Of a DNA stretch of 64,000 nt, positions 22,136-34,217 are shown in pieces. Every line of letters starts with the position of its first letter. The stretch's first letter is position 1. The notes under the pieces were generated by a model. It was not told the origin of the DNA, made no database searches, and saw only the letters and a list, made by a program, of their open reading frames with translations. A program made the translations under genes and the position numbers. The stretch covers positions 589,529-653,528 of the forward strand of contig NMRA01000213.1 of assembly GCA_002633005.1 (NCBI GenBank), read 5' to 3'. The stretch is from Phoronis australis. Its lineage: Eukaryota > Phoronida > Phoronidae.

Positions 22136-22402
22136 TATGTAGTGGTACTGACAGATTCCAACTAATTATTGTTGACAAAGTGGCATTTAGCGGACATGCC
22201 ATTGAAACGGTCAGTAATGTCGACAGTGAACTAAACTGCGCCATTTTGTGCCTGAATGACGCAGAGTGCCAGTCTGCGGATTACTCCAGTGTGTCGTCCA
22301 CGTGCACTTTCTTAGATGTCACGTGGGATAACCAGATGTTGTCTTCCAATTCCTTGGCAGAGAAGTCTCAGATGGCGCATTTAGAATTTCAATGTTCCTT
22401 AG
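22136..22402 (+). CDS. PAN/apple domain 2 exon
   Basis: A 267 bp phase 1-1 exon (acceptor 'tgtatcatttcag', donor gtaaaa). It encodes VCSGTDRFQLIIVDKVAF, CAILCLNDAECQSADYSS, STCTFLDVTW and HLEFQCSLG. All PAN core cysteines are present, plus a terminal pair (near the start and in LEFQC) that PAN1 lacks. It opens the second PAN-CTLD-TSP1 block. Confidence 0.85.
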
Positions 22403-23430
22403 GTAAAATATCATCAAAATAATTTGACACCTTTATAGGCTTTGCAAAATCAAATAGAAAACGAAAAGCCAAGAGTACAATGAATCCATATCCGCAAGGA
22501 AAGGGCAGCCAGTGAGATTCGTTGCTGTTGATAAATGAGTCCACAATGCAATAAAGTTGCTTGCCCTCGCAGTCAGTGTTGGGAACGGGACAAGAAACGA
22601 AATGAAATAGCAGTACATTTCGAAAACAAAACCGATCTTAATCTTTCTTGTCTCTAGTTTTGCTTCAATAAGCCTGAAAATTTGTTAGGTTTTTGTGCTG
22701 CACATTTCATTTGCTAGTCTCTGGTGGGTTGCTGGTGAAATGAGGTTGGTATTCACGTGCTCATCGACTGGACATGCGCCTGTATGGTGTCTTTTTTTTG
22801 TTTTCAGTTGTTTCCGTACACAGTATATCATTTATTAAATTGTATGAAATGTACCTACTCAACAATTTATTTCATCATCTGACTTTTTTGAAAAAGTGGT
22901 CTCAGATATATGGATTTTGTTGTACCTCGAATGAGCATTTAACAGATAGCATGATAGTCGTCATATGGTAGAGTTGTAGAATCCTCTGTCGTTCGGCGCA
23001 AGCAACATCGCTAGTAGACGTATAGGCCCTACAGTATGTTTGATATTCTGAGATAACTTCATTTCAAGAGTATTTGGAGCGGACGAAACTTGTGCTCACC
23101 ACAGATGTTAGTAACCAACAGTGGAGTATTCAGGGTGTGGTAGGGGACACTCCATAACCGTCCAGGATCAAGTTGTCTACGTACATGTAAGCCATAAAAA
23201 TGGAACTGCCAGCGCCATCCTTTTCGCCAGGAATTCGACTTTTAGTAGATAGCTGCCAGCTTTTCAAGCAAAGATCACTTGCGTCCAGTTTCGTTGATTC
23301 TAGATTAGATGACTCATATCCGTCAAATCCATGCTTTGTGATGCGCAAGTGTCTGTTTTTACTGTGCAGAAAAGTCAGTGTACACATGTGTACGTTACGA
23401 CATCTTTCAGATCACCAATGTATTTTGCAG
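22403..23430. other. Intron, nothing recognised
   Basis: About 1 kb between PAN2 and CTLD2. No exon-like reading frame with splice sites and no transposon terminus was found. Confidence 0.5.
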
Positions 23431-23611
23431 ATCTGGGCTGCCCACCTGGGTTCCATCTTTACGACAACTCCAAATGCTACGCTTTAACAGGATCAGATTC
23501 TCTGAAGGTAGCCTTCACAGAAGCGATAGACTATTGCTACGCCAGGGCAAGTCAACCGGTGTTTGTAGACGACGTCGAAGAGAAGAATGACATAATTGCT
23601 TTTACAAATAA
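23431..23611 (+). CDS. C-type lectin-like domain 2, first exon
   Basis: A 181 bp exon, phase 1 acceptor 'tgtattttgcag', phase 2 donor gtacgt; the same length and phases as the matching exon of CTLD1. It reads LGCPPGFHLYDNSKCYALTG, then AIDYCYARASQPVFVDD. The GCP..F......CY start and the helix-2 cysteine are intact. Position 'Q' replaces the usual G-A before 'PVFV'. Confidence 0.88.
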
Positions 23612-24580
23612 GTACGTTAAACAATACATATGCTGGACATTTTGAGCGAAACCACTTAGAAAAAAACAACAAACAGAGTTGTATGTGTTGTATACGTGTA
23701 GGCAAAGTGAGACAAATGTATCACTTGCTGAAATCGTTGTACGACTCTTAATCTATTTTGTAGTTCGAGAATGTATTGTTGTCTAAGCTTAACGTTCGAC
23801 AACCTTTAGGGCGTGGTATAGACGAAATTTTCTTTTTAGGACCGACCATTACTTTAAGTTTTTAAGAGCCTGAGACACCCAACAGAATGTTGTAACCTCA
23901 ATCGCTGACACTCTCAGCCGCGTACTTGTGTCCTTGAGCCAGATATTTTACTTTTGTAGCTGCAGTCGATGTGCATGTATTAGTCGCGGCTGGAAAGTAA
24001 CCCGTGGACCAGTGCACTGCTGGCAGTGTTCCGTCCGGGCTCATGCTATCGAAACAGAAGTCAATTACATGTACCTGTCCAATGAGTATGGCGATTCATG
24101 AAAGATTAGCTTTGTTATTATCGAGAGTACGCTAGTGCTTAGATAACCGTGTCCTTAAGTAATCCTGTACCCATGCCTGCTGTTCAGACATGAACTGAAA
24201 GTTTGTTTGGTACTAGTTACTTCATATCCATTTATAACGCGGCTTCGTCAAAGATTACTTCTTAAATGTTTGCTAATGAAACATCCCGTGTTTCAATTCA
24301 TTAAGATTCCCCTGAAAATCACTTACCGGAGTTTCGCTTCTTGTGTATTCCTCATTGTTAGTTGTTTATCATCATCGGGGAAACATTACCCCCTGCAACC
24401 GCCTTGGGGGTAATAGCGTGGGTGGCGATAAGTATAACGAGAGTTTCATAATTTCCATGGTTCTTGTTTGCCATTCATCTTTTATTGTATATCCAGTTGT
24501 TTAAACTGTTAATAACAGATATTTTATTAGAAATAAAAAACTTGGCATTTGTAATATTATTAGTGACGCTATCTTTCTAG

Positions 24581-24822
24581 GTACGCATCATCTGTAGGAA
24601 GTGCTGTGGAGATGTACTGGTTGGGAATGCAGCAAGTGCAAGTAAATAACACCACTAAGTGGTATCTATTGAACAAGACCGAATTTAATAACAACAGCTA
24701 CACCTACTGGAGAAACGGCGAACCGTCACACGATTGCGCACTAATGAACTGCAAGGAACAAAACTGCCAATGGGAAGGCGTAGACTGTGGTTCACGTCAC
24801 CATATAATATGTGAAAGAGAAG
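24581..24822 (+). CDS. C-type lectin-like domain 2, second exon (EPS, WEG)
   Basis: A 242 bp phase 2-1 exon (acceptor 'atctttctag', donor gtacgt). It encodes YWLGMQQV, YTYWRNGEPSHDCALMNC and NCQWEGVDCGSRHHIICERE. The fold and cysteines are intact, but the mannose-type EPN is EPS and the W-x-D calcium ligand is WEG. Calcium-dependent sugar binding is therefore probably weakened or lost. The rest of the sequence is close to CTLD1. Confidence 0.88.
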
Positions 24823-25243
24823 GTACGTTGGATCGACTCAGTGTGGGCGTGTCTTGCCTGCTCTTTATATTGGATTGTAAATGCAGTTCGACATCTCAGC
24901 GGTAAACGTTCTGGCTAAAAAATATTTTTCAGTGGTAATCAAATAAACATTTGGAGAACCATCAGTGTGTAGCCTCTTGCTAGATCTTCTTCTATCCTTT
25001 TACGCCAAATGAAATTGTATTAGCAGCCAGATGTACATACATGACTGATTCTGTTTCCCATAACTTGGATGTTTTCAGATATTCCCTCTAAGCAGTTTAA
25101 AAAGTAGGCTTACAATGTACTTCCTGGTAGGAGCAATTACAGCTTTGTGCTCGCTCGGCTATCTGTTTAACTATTAACAATATACAATGGTAAAAAACTG
25201 TGTAAAGAGATCGGACAGTGCATCTTTAAAACTTATTTTACAG

Positions 25244-25447
25244 CGTTTAGAATAATGGGAGGTTGGACGCAAGTGCGTTGGAACGGTCCTTGCGTGCCGT
25301 GCGGTAAACGGACTCTATTTGCTCAGTGTGACAACCCACCGCCAGTGAATGGAGGCTATTGTAACGACACGTCGTTGACGGCTACGTATGAGGAGGACTA
25401 CTGTTATTGCCCCGGGACGGAGACGGTGGAATATTATGCAAATATCT
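25244..25447 (+). CDS. TSP1-like exon, block 2 (divergent)
   Basis: A 204 bp phase 1-1 exon (acceptor 'acttattttacag', donor gtaagt). It reads GGWTQVRWNGPCVPCGKRTL, AQCDNPPPVNGGYCND and a closing DYCYCPG. The W...W..C start, the CDNPPP-NGG-YC segment and the final cysteines mark a thrombospondin type 1 repeat with altered cysteine spacing and fewer arginines in the layered strand. It closes the second PAN-CTLD-TSP1 block, which has no WSC. Confidence 0.8.
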
Positions 25448-27599
25448 GTAAGTGACCATGATTTGCCGCAAACAATGGAAAACACGTGCAGTATTTGACA
25501 CTACAAAGTGAATCGAATTTCTAAGCCTGCAGATCTGCAAAACATGTAATTTACTCGTTTGTTTCGAGTAAATGTATGTATTTTATATTAGATCATCAAA
25601 ATCATCGAAAGAATATACTGCTACCACAAGATTGGAACTAATTCAAAAATGATTTAAAGTTTGTTGAGTTGTAAAGGGTGATTATGGATTTGGGCGAGTT
25701 ATTCGACTGGGTATGGCCACCCAATTCTTCTAAAAGGGATCCCCCTTGCGACATTTTCTATAGTGAGCGAGTTGCCACTGAACGGTTATGATTGCTTTCG
25801 GTGCTTTGGTAATTGAAGACCAGATCATACAAAATCCCTGTATTAATCTCGACCGAAGTCCACTCCGCCAAACAAAGCATCCCACGAAAAGTGTGGTCTA
25901 ATGGTCCAACCAGTGCTGTCAAGCCTTGACTTCTGTTGAAACTTTGAGTCATTCTTCGCAAATGTCTATTCGCTGACTCATCCATTGAATAAAACTAACT
26001 GTCTCTCAGTCACTAGTGCATTGGTACTTTGTTGCAAAAATTGCTGGAAGCCTTCAGCAAATCACGCACGTTCTCGAACTTTTTGGACTGTGGACACTCT
26101 TTCCACTAGCAGGGTTAGCTAAAGGTCCTAGGCAGAAATCTCTTCGGACTTATATTCAATAGGTCACGTGATGTGATCAAAAAGATGGCGTGCTGAAGGG
26201 GCAAAATATTCGCAATTATTCGTGTTATAGTAAATTCCGGTTAATTCCTGTGCTAGTCTGTTAAAATTGAAGTCATCTTTGTTCACAGTTGCCAGTCCTA
26301 TATACATTGGGCATGTACTGTACATCAAAAATAATCTCCTAGCTTGACAGTCTGACTGAAACAGCGATAACGAGTTTCAAATAGTGTACTAATCCTGGAC
26401 TTTTTTAGAAAAATATTTATATTTTTTCTTTGTAAAACCGTCTAGAAAAGAGCCTTTGTGTAGTTCATAAGTAGTGATCTTAGTTTCATGTTGATTTATC
26501 TTTAGATTTCGAGCAATGCTAGTGTTTTTGTCAGTCTTTGTACTTTAATACACAATCACGTGTTTGGTTGTTTGCACCGCATGTCCTGATGCTGATGTGC
26601 TTCCAATGAACACTATTTGTGATTCCCTTCACTACTTTAAAGTATCTCCAACTTCCTCCAGCGAGCAGTTGACAGTATTGGGTTAATAAGGTGGAATACG
26701 AGAGGTGTAACTGTATATAAAAGGCAAGCGGCCCAAGTATTTATATCATTTAACAGTATTGTTGGATTTGAAATTCTGAATAAATTTGCTGTTTATAACG
26801 AGATATCACGGATTCCGTAAGATGAGAGCTCTCTCCACGAACCCGAAACAGTAAATTCAACATAGTTAACAAATATTACATTAACGCCCATCTTTAACCG
26901 TAACACCTGTAAATTTGATTCCTACGGTATGTTAAGAGCATCGCTCTGAGACCACTAGTGTCATAAATTGTCGAATGTAATAAACTGTTAAGCGGGAAAA
27001 TAAATATCTGTGAATAACACCGGCAAGCAATGGTGTTCTACTGATTTAGATCCCTGATGCAACTATGATCGGCCTTTTGTTGTTTGTACTGGGATCTTGG
27101 GGTGGCGCAATATGGCACAAAAAGGCAGCTTCACCTATCACTTCACGGGCCAACATTTGTTTTTTCTCCTTTTGCTAAGACTTTGCTAGAACAACCCGGT
27201 TAGCCCAATACATCTAAAATAACAAAATTCCGTTAAATATAGGCTTAGTTCTCTCTGTCACGTGTTTTTTCTATCTTACTTTTATCAGCCCCCTTGTCCC
27301 TGTTCATCAACTAAATGTATGCCGGTCGCTTCGACGGTTTCACTACCACGCCTGCTTCCTGCCTACCCCAACTTCAGGAGTGGGAGGGTGTTGCCCCCTG
27401 CCCCCCGCATCCTTTGGCTGAGATTGCTATGTTATACATTCAAATATTTTCGAGTTATACGACAAATATTCACACGTTTTAGTTTGACTGAACGCACTCG
27501 CACCTTATCAGGTGTTTGCCTCATTTGGTTCCCGATGAGCTATGCCTGTATGGAATTCATGTATAGTTAACTCATCTCCAAATTAAACTTAGATTGTGC
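25448..27599. other. Intron, nothing coding recognised
   Basis: About 2.1 kb. A 'tcacgtgatgtgatcaaaaagatggcg' type stretch near 26163-26192 combines an E-box and a YY1-like motif, but no transcript start can be shown. Open frames are random-looking. Confidence 0.4.
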
Positions 27600-27910
27600 A
27601 CAGTGACGGGTCTAGGATACCATAAAGGGAGGAGGCAAGATGTTTCATCGGAGAATTGGGCAAAGCGCGATTGTATGCACAAGCGGCCCGAAAGCTGAGG
27701 GGGCTGGCGATGTAGACCTGGTGTTGCCAAATTCTATCGGAGGACTGAAAAAAATAATAAAAACGGGAACGCGATTCCGCTACGCTCTGCCACCCCCCGC
27801 TCCCATTCCGAATTGGTGCACTCCTTTCTTCACGCTGTTGCTGCTGTTTATTATTCCTTGCAACCACCCAGGGGGGCGCGCCCCCTGCCCCCCTAAATCC
27901 GCCTATGGTG
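27600..27910. mobile_element. MITE-like element with G/C-rich ends
   Basis: Starts 'cagtgacgggtctagg' and ends 'cccccctaaatccgcctatgg', with G/C runs near the right end, similar in layout to the 2107 and 7027 elements. It inserted just upstream of the third PAN exon, whose 3' splice site follows at 27936. Its overlapping open frames are not genes. Confidence 0.5.
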
Positions 27911-27936
27911 CAACTTCCCTTCCGTTGTACTTGTAG

Positions 27937-28212
27937 CTCTCTGTGATCTATCGGCTGGTCAGCAGCTTCAAGTGGTGTCCTCAAGCAACCGAATGATTCT
28001 TGGCAATGAGTTGAAATACCTCAACGGCGTGAACAGCGAGATGGACTGTGCCATTCTGTGCCTGGATGAGTCGGGTTGCAAGTCTGCTGACTTCTCTAAC
28101 AGCACAAACGTCTGCATCTTAAAAAACGTCACGTGGTCCGACCCAGACTTGGATCCGAGCATTGTCCAGCCAAATAACACCCTGTCTCACTTGGAGTTTG
28201 CATGTGTCGTAG
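27937..28212 (+). CDS. PAN/apple domain 3 exon
   Basis: A 276 bp phase 1-1 exon (acceptor 'gttgtacttgtag', donor gtaagt). It encodes ALCDLSAGQQLQVVSS, CAILCLDESGCKSADFSN, VCILKNVTW and HLEFACVVG. It keeps the outer cysteine pair, as PAN2 does, and is closest to PAN2 (shared NGVNSEMDCAILCLDE against NVDSELNCAILCLNDAE). It opens the third block. Confidence 0.87.
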
Positions 28213-29278
28213 GTAAGTCATTTGCATTACTTATAAGCACCTGTTCCGTAGCAGCGAGAATCTCGCGAAAACGTACATGCATAAGCACGCAAGACTTTGC
28301 CCGATACCGGAATCTATTAAAAGCAAAGCAAGAGATTCTTGGGTCTACGGAACTCTTTCCAGGTAGAACATTGCCCAATGGCCTTTATTTTGCTACCTTT
28401 CAGCCTGGTTATACGAACGTAGTGTCCTTGTATTTTAAGGAAGTGCCGTAAAGTTTAGGATAGTTCCGTTGTACGTGCTCGTTCATTGTGCGCGGTCTAC
28501 GCTGACAGACTGTTCTTTGTAACAAGGTTTTACCAGAGTCCATGCGTATACGGTGAAGACGCCAAACACAAAAGTCTTTTTTCTGAATGATTATCATGAA
28601 CTAATCAATAAACATACAGACTCAGAAAACACCAAGAGTCATCGTATCTGGGCTAAACAATTCAAAACAGTACAAAAAATCTGGTATATATAAATATGCG
28701 CCAGTAACCTGATAAACTAATGTTAAGATTGCAATGATAAATACTAAAAATAAATATGCTTACGAATATAAATAAATCATGTTTATACACAATAAGCAAG
28801 ACAAAGTTTGATCTAATACCATAAATTCCTACACTGGGGTAATCTTCGGGTGTACTGGATGAGGGTCACCGCAATTTCCAAAGGACAAGCGTTTTATAGA
28901 GGTCTAGAAATGTCGGCCCCTTTTTGGTAGGAGGTTGACGTTGCACCGGGGGTCCTAAATCAGTCCGTATCAATGTTTTTGGAAACAACGCAAGTTCAAT
29001 GCAAAAATATCTTTTAAAAAATTCAAAGAAGATGCCTTTAATTGCTTTTGTATCTTCAATTTCATCAACAGTTTAATGAAACTGCACTGCACACCTATCC
29101 TCAGACACACTCAAATCTTGAATGAATGAGGAAATATCTTCGATGTTTATAGTTGTTTTTATTCATTCAAGCAGAACCACGAATAGTTAATGAAATTGAA
29201 AGAGAAATGATGTCCTGGTCGAGACAATTTTAAAACTTCTTTTGGCAGAATTACAACAGCAGTAAAGTAGACCTAGTT
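28213..29278. other. Intron, nothing recognised
   Basis: AT-rich non-coding sequence leading to the minisatellite. No exon or transposon is seen. Confidence 0.45.
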
Positions 29279-30208
29279 CTTGTTATCTAAACTGGTTTGT
29301 CTGTACCTTGTTATCTAAACTGGTTTGTCTGTACCTTGTTATCTAAACTGGTTTGTCTGTACCTTGTTATCTAAACTGGTTTGTCTGTACCTTGTTATCT
29401 AAACTGGTTTGTCTGTACCTTGTTATCTAAACTGGTTTGTCTGTACCTTGTTATCTAAACTGGTTTGTCTGTACCTTGTTATCTAAACTGGTTTGTCTGT
29501 ACCTTGTTATCTAAACTGGTTTGTCTGTACCTTGTTATCTAAACTGGTTTGTCTGTACCTTGTTATCTAAACTGGTTTGTCTGTACCTTGTTATCTAAAC
29601 TGGTTTGTCTGTACCTTGTTATCTAAACTGGTTTGTCTGTACCTTGTTATCTAAACTGGTTTGTCTGTACCTTGTTATCTAAACTGGTTTGTCTGTACCT
29701 TGTTATCTAAACTGGTTTGTCTGTACCTTGTTATCTAAACTGGTTTGTCTGTACCTTGTTATCTAAACTGGTTTGTCTGTACCTTGTTATCTAAACTGGT
29801 TTGTCTGTACCTTGTTATCTAAACTGGTTTGTCTGTACCTTGTTATCTAAACTGGTTTGTCTGTACCTTGTTATCTAAACTGGTTTGTCTGTACCTTGTT
29901 ATCTAAACTGGTTTGTCTGTACCTTGTTATCTAAACTGGTTTGTCTGTACCTTGTTATCTAAACTGGTTTGTCTGTACCTTGTTATCTAAACTGGTTTGT
30001 CTGTACCTTGTTATCTAAACTGGTTTGTCTGTACCTTGTTATCTAAACTGGTTTGTCTGTACCTTGTTATCTAAACTGGTTTGTCTGTACCTTGTTATCT
30101 AAACTGGTTTGTCTGTACCTTGTTATCTAAACTGGTTTGTCTGTACCTTGTTATCTAAACTGGTTTGTCTGTACCTTGTTATCTAAACTGGTTTGTCTGT
30201 ACCTTGTT
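29279..30208. repeat. Minisatellite, 33 x 28 bp
   Basis: The 28 bp unit (begins cttgttatctaaactggt, continues ttgtctgtac) is repeated 33 times from 29279 to 30202, with a 6 bp partial copy after it. I saw no variant unit on reading through. There are no spacers, so it is not a CRISPR array. It lies in the intron between PAN3 and CTLD3. Such homogeneity suggests recent expansion, and the true copy number may differ from the assembly. Confidence 0.97.
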
Positions 30209-32569
30209 TTTTGTCATTGTCATTCAGACAATTAACTAAACAGCTTGAACTAATGTTTGTCGGGTTTGTTTGTCGTCGCAAAATGACAAAATGAAGAGAG
30301 CTGAAATGGAACAATAAAGCTGTAATATGATTCACTTCCAGTATTGATCAAATCTCTTAATTCTGCTATCCTGGATCCACAGACTTAAAGTAACCAATGA
30401 TGGTTTTTGGGTAAAGTATTTCATTTGCAGTATCACTCACTGTGTGTTCACAACATGTATTTTTGAGGTGCGTTTTATCATGTGTTCCCAGAAAATTACG
30501 AATATATTTTTACTTCAAATGTACGGCTATAGCAGCCAAATTCGGGACTCTGGAAAGCAGAGCCAGGATGAAGATTCCTATTACTAGCCAACCTGGTATA
30601 GAAATATAAGAGTTCTTAAGTCAACAGTCTTTTAAAAAGCAATTGCAGCGTACTTATAGTTATTTTTGCTCGATTCAGACGGACTGCCTATGTTTTACTC
30701 CTCACGGTTTACGATTAGTTTTAGGGAATCATGCTCGCAATTTTTCATTTTCAAACATTTCAGAAATAGAAAATCCTACACGAGTCTCAGGTTCATGACC
30801 TCTCGGAAATATCGTCAAAATCCGGAGGCTTGCCGGGGTTTTGCCCTTGTCATTAATCTGAAACCGTAAAAACGATCTTTTTTATCGAAAAATTCGACGT
30901 GTCTAAAACTTTCAAATGACGAAACTTTTGAAAAAACACCCTAGAGCAATATAAGGTAATTCAGTTACAAGTGTTAATAGTTTTACTTTAAGCTTAACAA
31001 TTGTAAATTGCATCCACCTTTCGAAGCAATTACTAATGAATAGTCTTTGAAGTTGAACTATTAAATCCTAAAAATGTTTGTAAATAACTGCCAGCAAGGC
31101 TTCCTCACGCGTGAGCACTGGTTTGACCTTGAGACAGCACAGCTAGACAGTCTCGCCGTGTTTCTTGATGTGGGGCTCGTCTCGGCTTGAATGAACGTGG
31201 ATATTAAATGCTCCGCCGAAGATGGGTCCGTTTGAGAAGTTGTTTGTATGTCCTTCCGACTGGGACTACGTACAGTTGCGACACCCGATTTGTCAATCAT
31301 AACCTTGTCACCTTCTCGGGATTCCGGCATTGTTTGGTTGGCACGCGAGTTTGGTTGTTTTAGTGCTTTGCAGACGATAAAATGTAAGGCGTATAGATGT
31401 CTACTTGGCACTACTTTGTGATTCGCCCATGTAATGTCAAAAAATACGTACTCGGTGTTATTAATCAGTCTTGTCGTAACATTCCAGGTCATGTGAGAAT
31501 TATGATGTTTTCTGAAATCCGTCCAAATTTACAAAAGCATTAGCAAAATTTTACGCGTTTTCAAAACCATGCACCTTAACTGATATGGGAATCATAAATA
31601 ATATTCTTTAGGCACCGAGATGGTGGGGGGAAGTTGAAAGCTGCTCCCTTAATTTTACTGATGATTCGAGATTAGAGTGGTTTCAGATAACTTTCTGGAC
31701 AAAGCTGATATCCAACAGTCAGACCATCGCACGTTTATATGAAAAACTAGGATTGTACCTTGACGAAAATGTTCTGAAATATGATCTTCCTAGTCGAAAT
31801 CGAACTCGAAGTTCATTTTCGGGTACAGGTATTTCACAGTCTAGTTTTTGAGAACTCAAAGTAGCCTAACTTGTTTTTTTTTATGCCCGAAAATCGTTAA
31901 GTACACTGGCTGTCCAAAATCACAAATTGGGAACATAAACTTACATGTGCTAATTGACATAAAGTTTATTTTTAATTCGACTGATGATTATTCGAGCAAA
32001 ATAAAATAACTTTTAGCGACTACACTACCCCTTAATAGTCGATGATAACAGTGGCACCTGGTCGATGGGACCGAAGTTGACTGTTCATACTGCCCCGCAG
32101 CGTCGAATCGGATGCTCTGCTATTAAATTCACCAGTTTAGTGCGAAACTAACTGGCGTTGTTAACTTAGATCCAAACCCGAATATAACCGTCATACTGAC
32201 CGCAACTCCCCAAAACATCGACGCGTCGACGTTAGCAAGAAAGGCCCCATAAACAAGAAAAATCTCTGCTTGCAAGACAAAATGGATAAATCTTGCAAGT
32301 GCAGACCATTTTCAGCATCTAGTAAACGTTTGCTCTAATTCAAATCCCGGTTTTAATTTGGTAGCTGACTGATTGGGACCCGAACACATAGGTGCGTGCA
32401 AATAAGCGCATAAACTCGCTACAGTACGTGTACGTAACCAAACTCTTGTGATTGGACGAGTTGAAACATTGAATTGAATGATAAAATCGCTGGTTACGTT
32501 TAGCAAGCCAAGAACTCACACTGTTTCGAAAGTGTAAGCACCGCCACAAGTCCTCATAATATTTTGCAG
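30209..32569. other. Intron, no exon recognised
   Basis: About 2.4 kb. The only notable frame is on the minus strand at 31061-31492, listed apart. No domain exon or mobile element terminus is seen on the plus strand. Confidence 0.4.
31061..31492 (-). CDS. Hypothetical antisense ORF of 143 codons
   Basis: An uninterrupted frame with an ATG start, MTWNVTTRLINNTEYVFFDI, a basic, Ser/Thr-rich middle and no recognised motif. It is among the longest gap-free frames of the window, and it lies wholly inside an intron of the mosaic gene. No promoter, splice site or polyadenylation signal supports it. It may be a nested gene, part of an unknown element or chance. Confidence 0.15.
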   Translation of the reverse strand: MTWNVTTRLINNTEYVFFDITWANHKVVPSRHLYALHFIVCKALKQPNSRANQTMPESREGDKVMIDKSGVATVRSPSRKDIQTTSQTDPSSAEHLISTFIQAETSPTSRNTARLSSCAVSRSNQCSRVRKPCWQLFTNIFRI

Positions 32570-32741
32570 GAGACAAAAGCCCGTATTGGTGGGACAACTC
32601 TAGTAGATGGAACGCGTTCTCATACAGCCTGCAGCACCTGGATTACGAAGAAGCCAAGAGACATTGTGACATGCGCAACAGCCACGTATTATTCCTGAAT
32701 AGCTTGCAAGAAGTGAGCCAAATCATCCAATGGAAAAATGG
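32570..32741 (+). CDS. C-type lectin-like domain 3, first exon (divergent)
   Basis: A 172 bp exon, phase 1 acceptor 'atattttgcag', phase 2 donor gtaagt. It reads DKSPYWWDNSSRWNAFSYS, then DYEEAKRHCDMRNSHVLFLN and EVSQIIQW. The helix-2 pattern (A...C...N..L..L.S..E) identifies a CTLD, but the N-terminal GCP...C pair seen in CTLD1 and CTLD2 is absent, so it is a short-form domain. Phases match the other two CTLDs. Confidence 0.8.
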
Positions 32742-33240
32742 GTAAGTACAGTTCACCTTTAGTTCGTGAAAGACTTGAATGATCCTCTTATTTGACCAAA
32801 GGACATTTTGTTCACGTGCCACACAATTCGACGACTCACAGCAAAGAAAATTGCGAGTTTGATATCGAAGTCAGAAGCAAATTCGAGGCTTCGTTGACAA
32901 TCAATTTCCAGACTTTAAACCAACTAGATGTCTTAGAAGGTTGACCCATCAGAACCGGCAGGGTCAATGAAGTCCAGCCATTGATGGTGTCCTTAAAAAT
33001 ATTTATTTTACTCCGAAATATGAAGAACTGCCAGTGCTCTAAAACCCATCGCGTGCCGGCATCACGATTAGACAGACATGAGGGTGTGTAGTATCCGAAA
33101 GTAAACGGGTTCCTCTTTGTCTTTGCATGGTATACTTTGGGGACAAAGCTACTGTGCATAAATACTGCTTTTGGCGACATTTATTTGAATTTTCTTACCC
33201 TGACGTTCTGAGTTAAGCACAAACCATTTTGTTGCCGCAG

Positions 33241-33440
33241 CAAAAACTTGTCTGCGGATGTCTTCTGGTTGAGTGAGGCCAAGTCCAGTGCAGCCGATTA
33301 TGATTGGATGAAGCCGGTTGCAGCGGGATTTCACTCAGCGAACCAGTGCTTGAGTCTTGTGTGTAACTTCACGCACTGCTACGAGATGGCGCGTATGTGT
33401 AATGACAGCCTGCCGGTAATTTGTGAGAAAAACTTGCCAG
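33241..33440 (+). CDS. C-type lectin-like domain 3, second exon (no Ca site)
   Basis: A 200 bp phase 2-1 exon (acceptor 'ttttgttgccgcag', donor gtaggc). It encodes DVFWLSEAKS, DWMKPVAAGFHSANQCLSLV, CYEMARMCNDSLPVICEK. The W-L-S strand and the C...C..SLPVICEK ending fit a CTLD, but both EPN and WND are gone, so calcium-dependent sugar binding is unlikely. It probably serves as a protein-binding or structural CTLD. Confidence 0.82.
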
Positions 33441-34217
33441 GTAGGCCTAAGTCTGATAACTGTGGCGCGCATCGTTTGGCAAAATAAACTTTAATTACAT
33501 TTTTTCTTTCGTGGTGTTCTTTATTGAAATGAAAGAGGGATAGTACATGAATGATAATGGCCAGTTTTAATGTTGTCTCAACTACTCATGGTGACGGTCC
33601 AAATCGTTTTTCTTGTTTTTGCTAAACAAACACCGAGACATCTTGCACAAAATCGGGGTGGCTATGTGATGTTTGCATTGAAACATTTAGTAACATATTC
33701 ACGTTTTACTCTGAATTTGATTGATACAGGGTGTTTCAAAATTATCTGAATTATTAATGCCATGAAGTGGTTTCACTGGAAAACACTGTTATTGTTTTTT
33801 AATCATTTTAGGTTTTAAAAAGTTTCCTTACAAAACCAAAGATTTAGAAAACATATCTCACTTAACATTATAATTGCAAAGATACAACGAATGCAGTTTC
33901 AAGAATTTACACAAACGTAAATTCCGAATGTCAACAACGATTGTGCTGGGTCTCTACTGCTTATTACCAACATCGACAAATTACTCTTGAAGCTATTCTT
34001 TTCTTAACATTCACGAATTCAAAATCGAGCATGAGGTTTGTCTGTCGTTAAACAGGCACGCCAATTTGTTGCCCATCAAATTCTTGAGACCGGACGCCAA
34101 AATCATATAATGTGCGAGGTGTGTGGTAACGAAGACAATAATGCCAATGAATTTATTATTGCACAACAGCTGATGGACCAAGAAGCCTGAACAATCTGCC
34201 TGCAACCTCGTTCAAAG

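Noticed and set aside
27589-27984. Overlapping frames of 98-131 codons near the third PAN exon
   Set aside because: They cross G/C-rich MITE sequence and read random low-complexity residues.
29279-30208. CRISPR-like regular 28 bp repeats
   Set aside because: Units are directly adjacent with no spacers, and the genome is eukaryotic; it is a minisatellite.
34011-34205. Possible missing first discoidin exon at 34056-34121
   Set aside because: It has splice-like ends, but the frames needed for phase 1 or 2 contain stops and the open frame shows no F5/8C motif.
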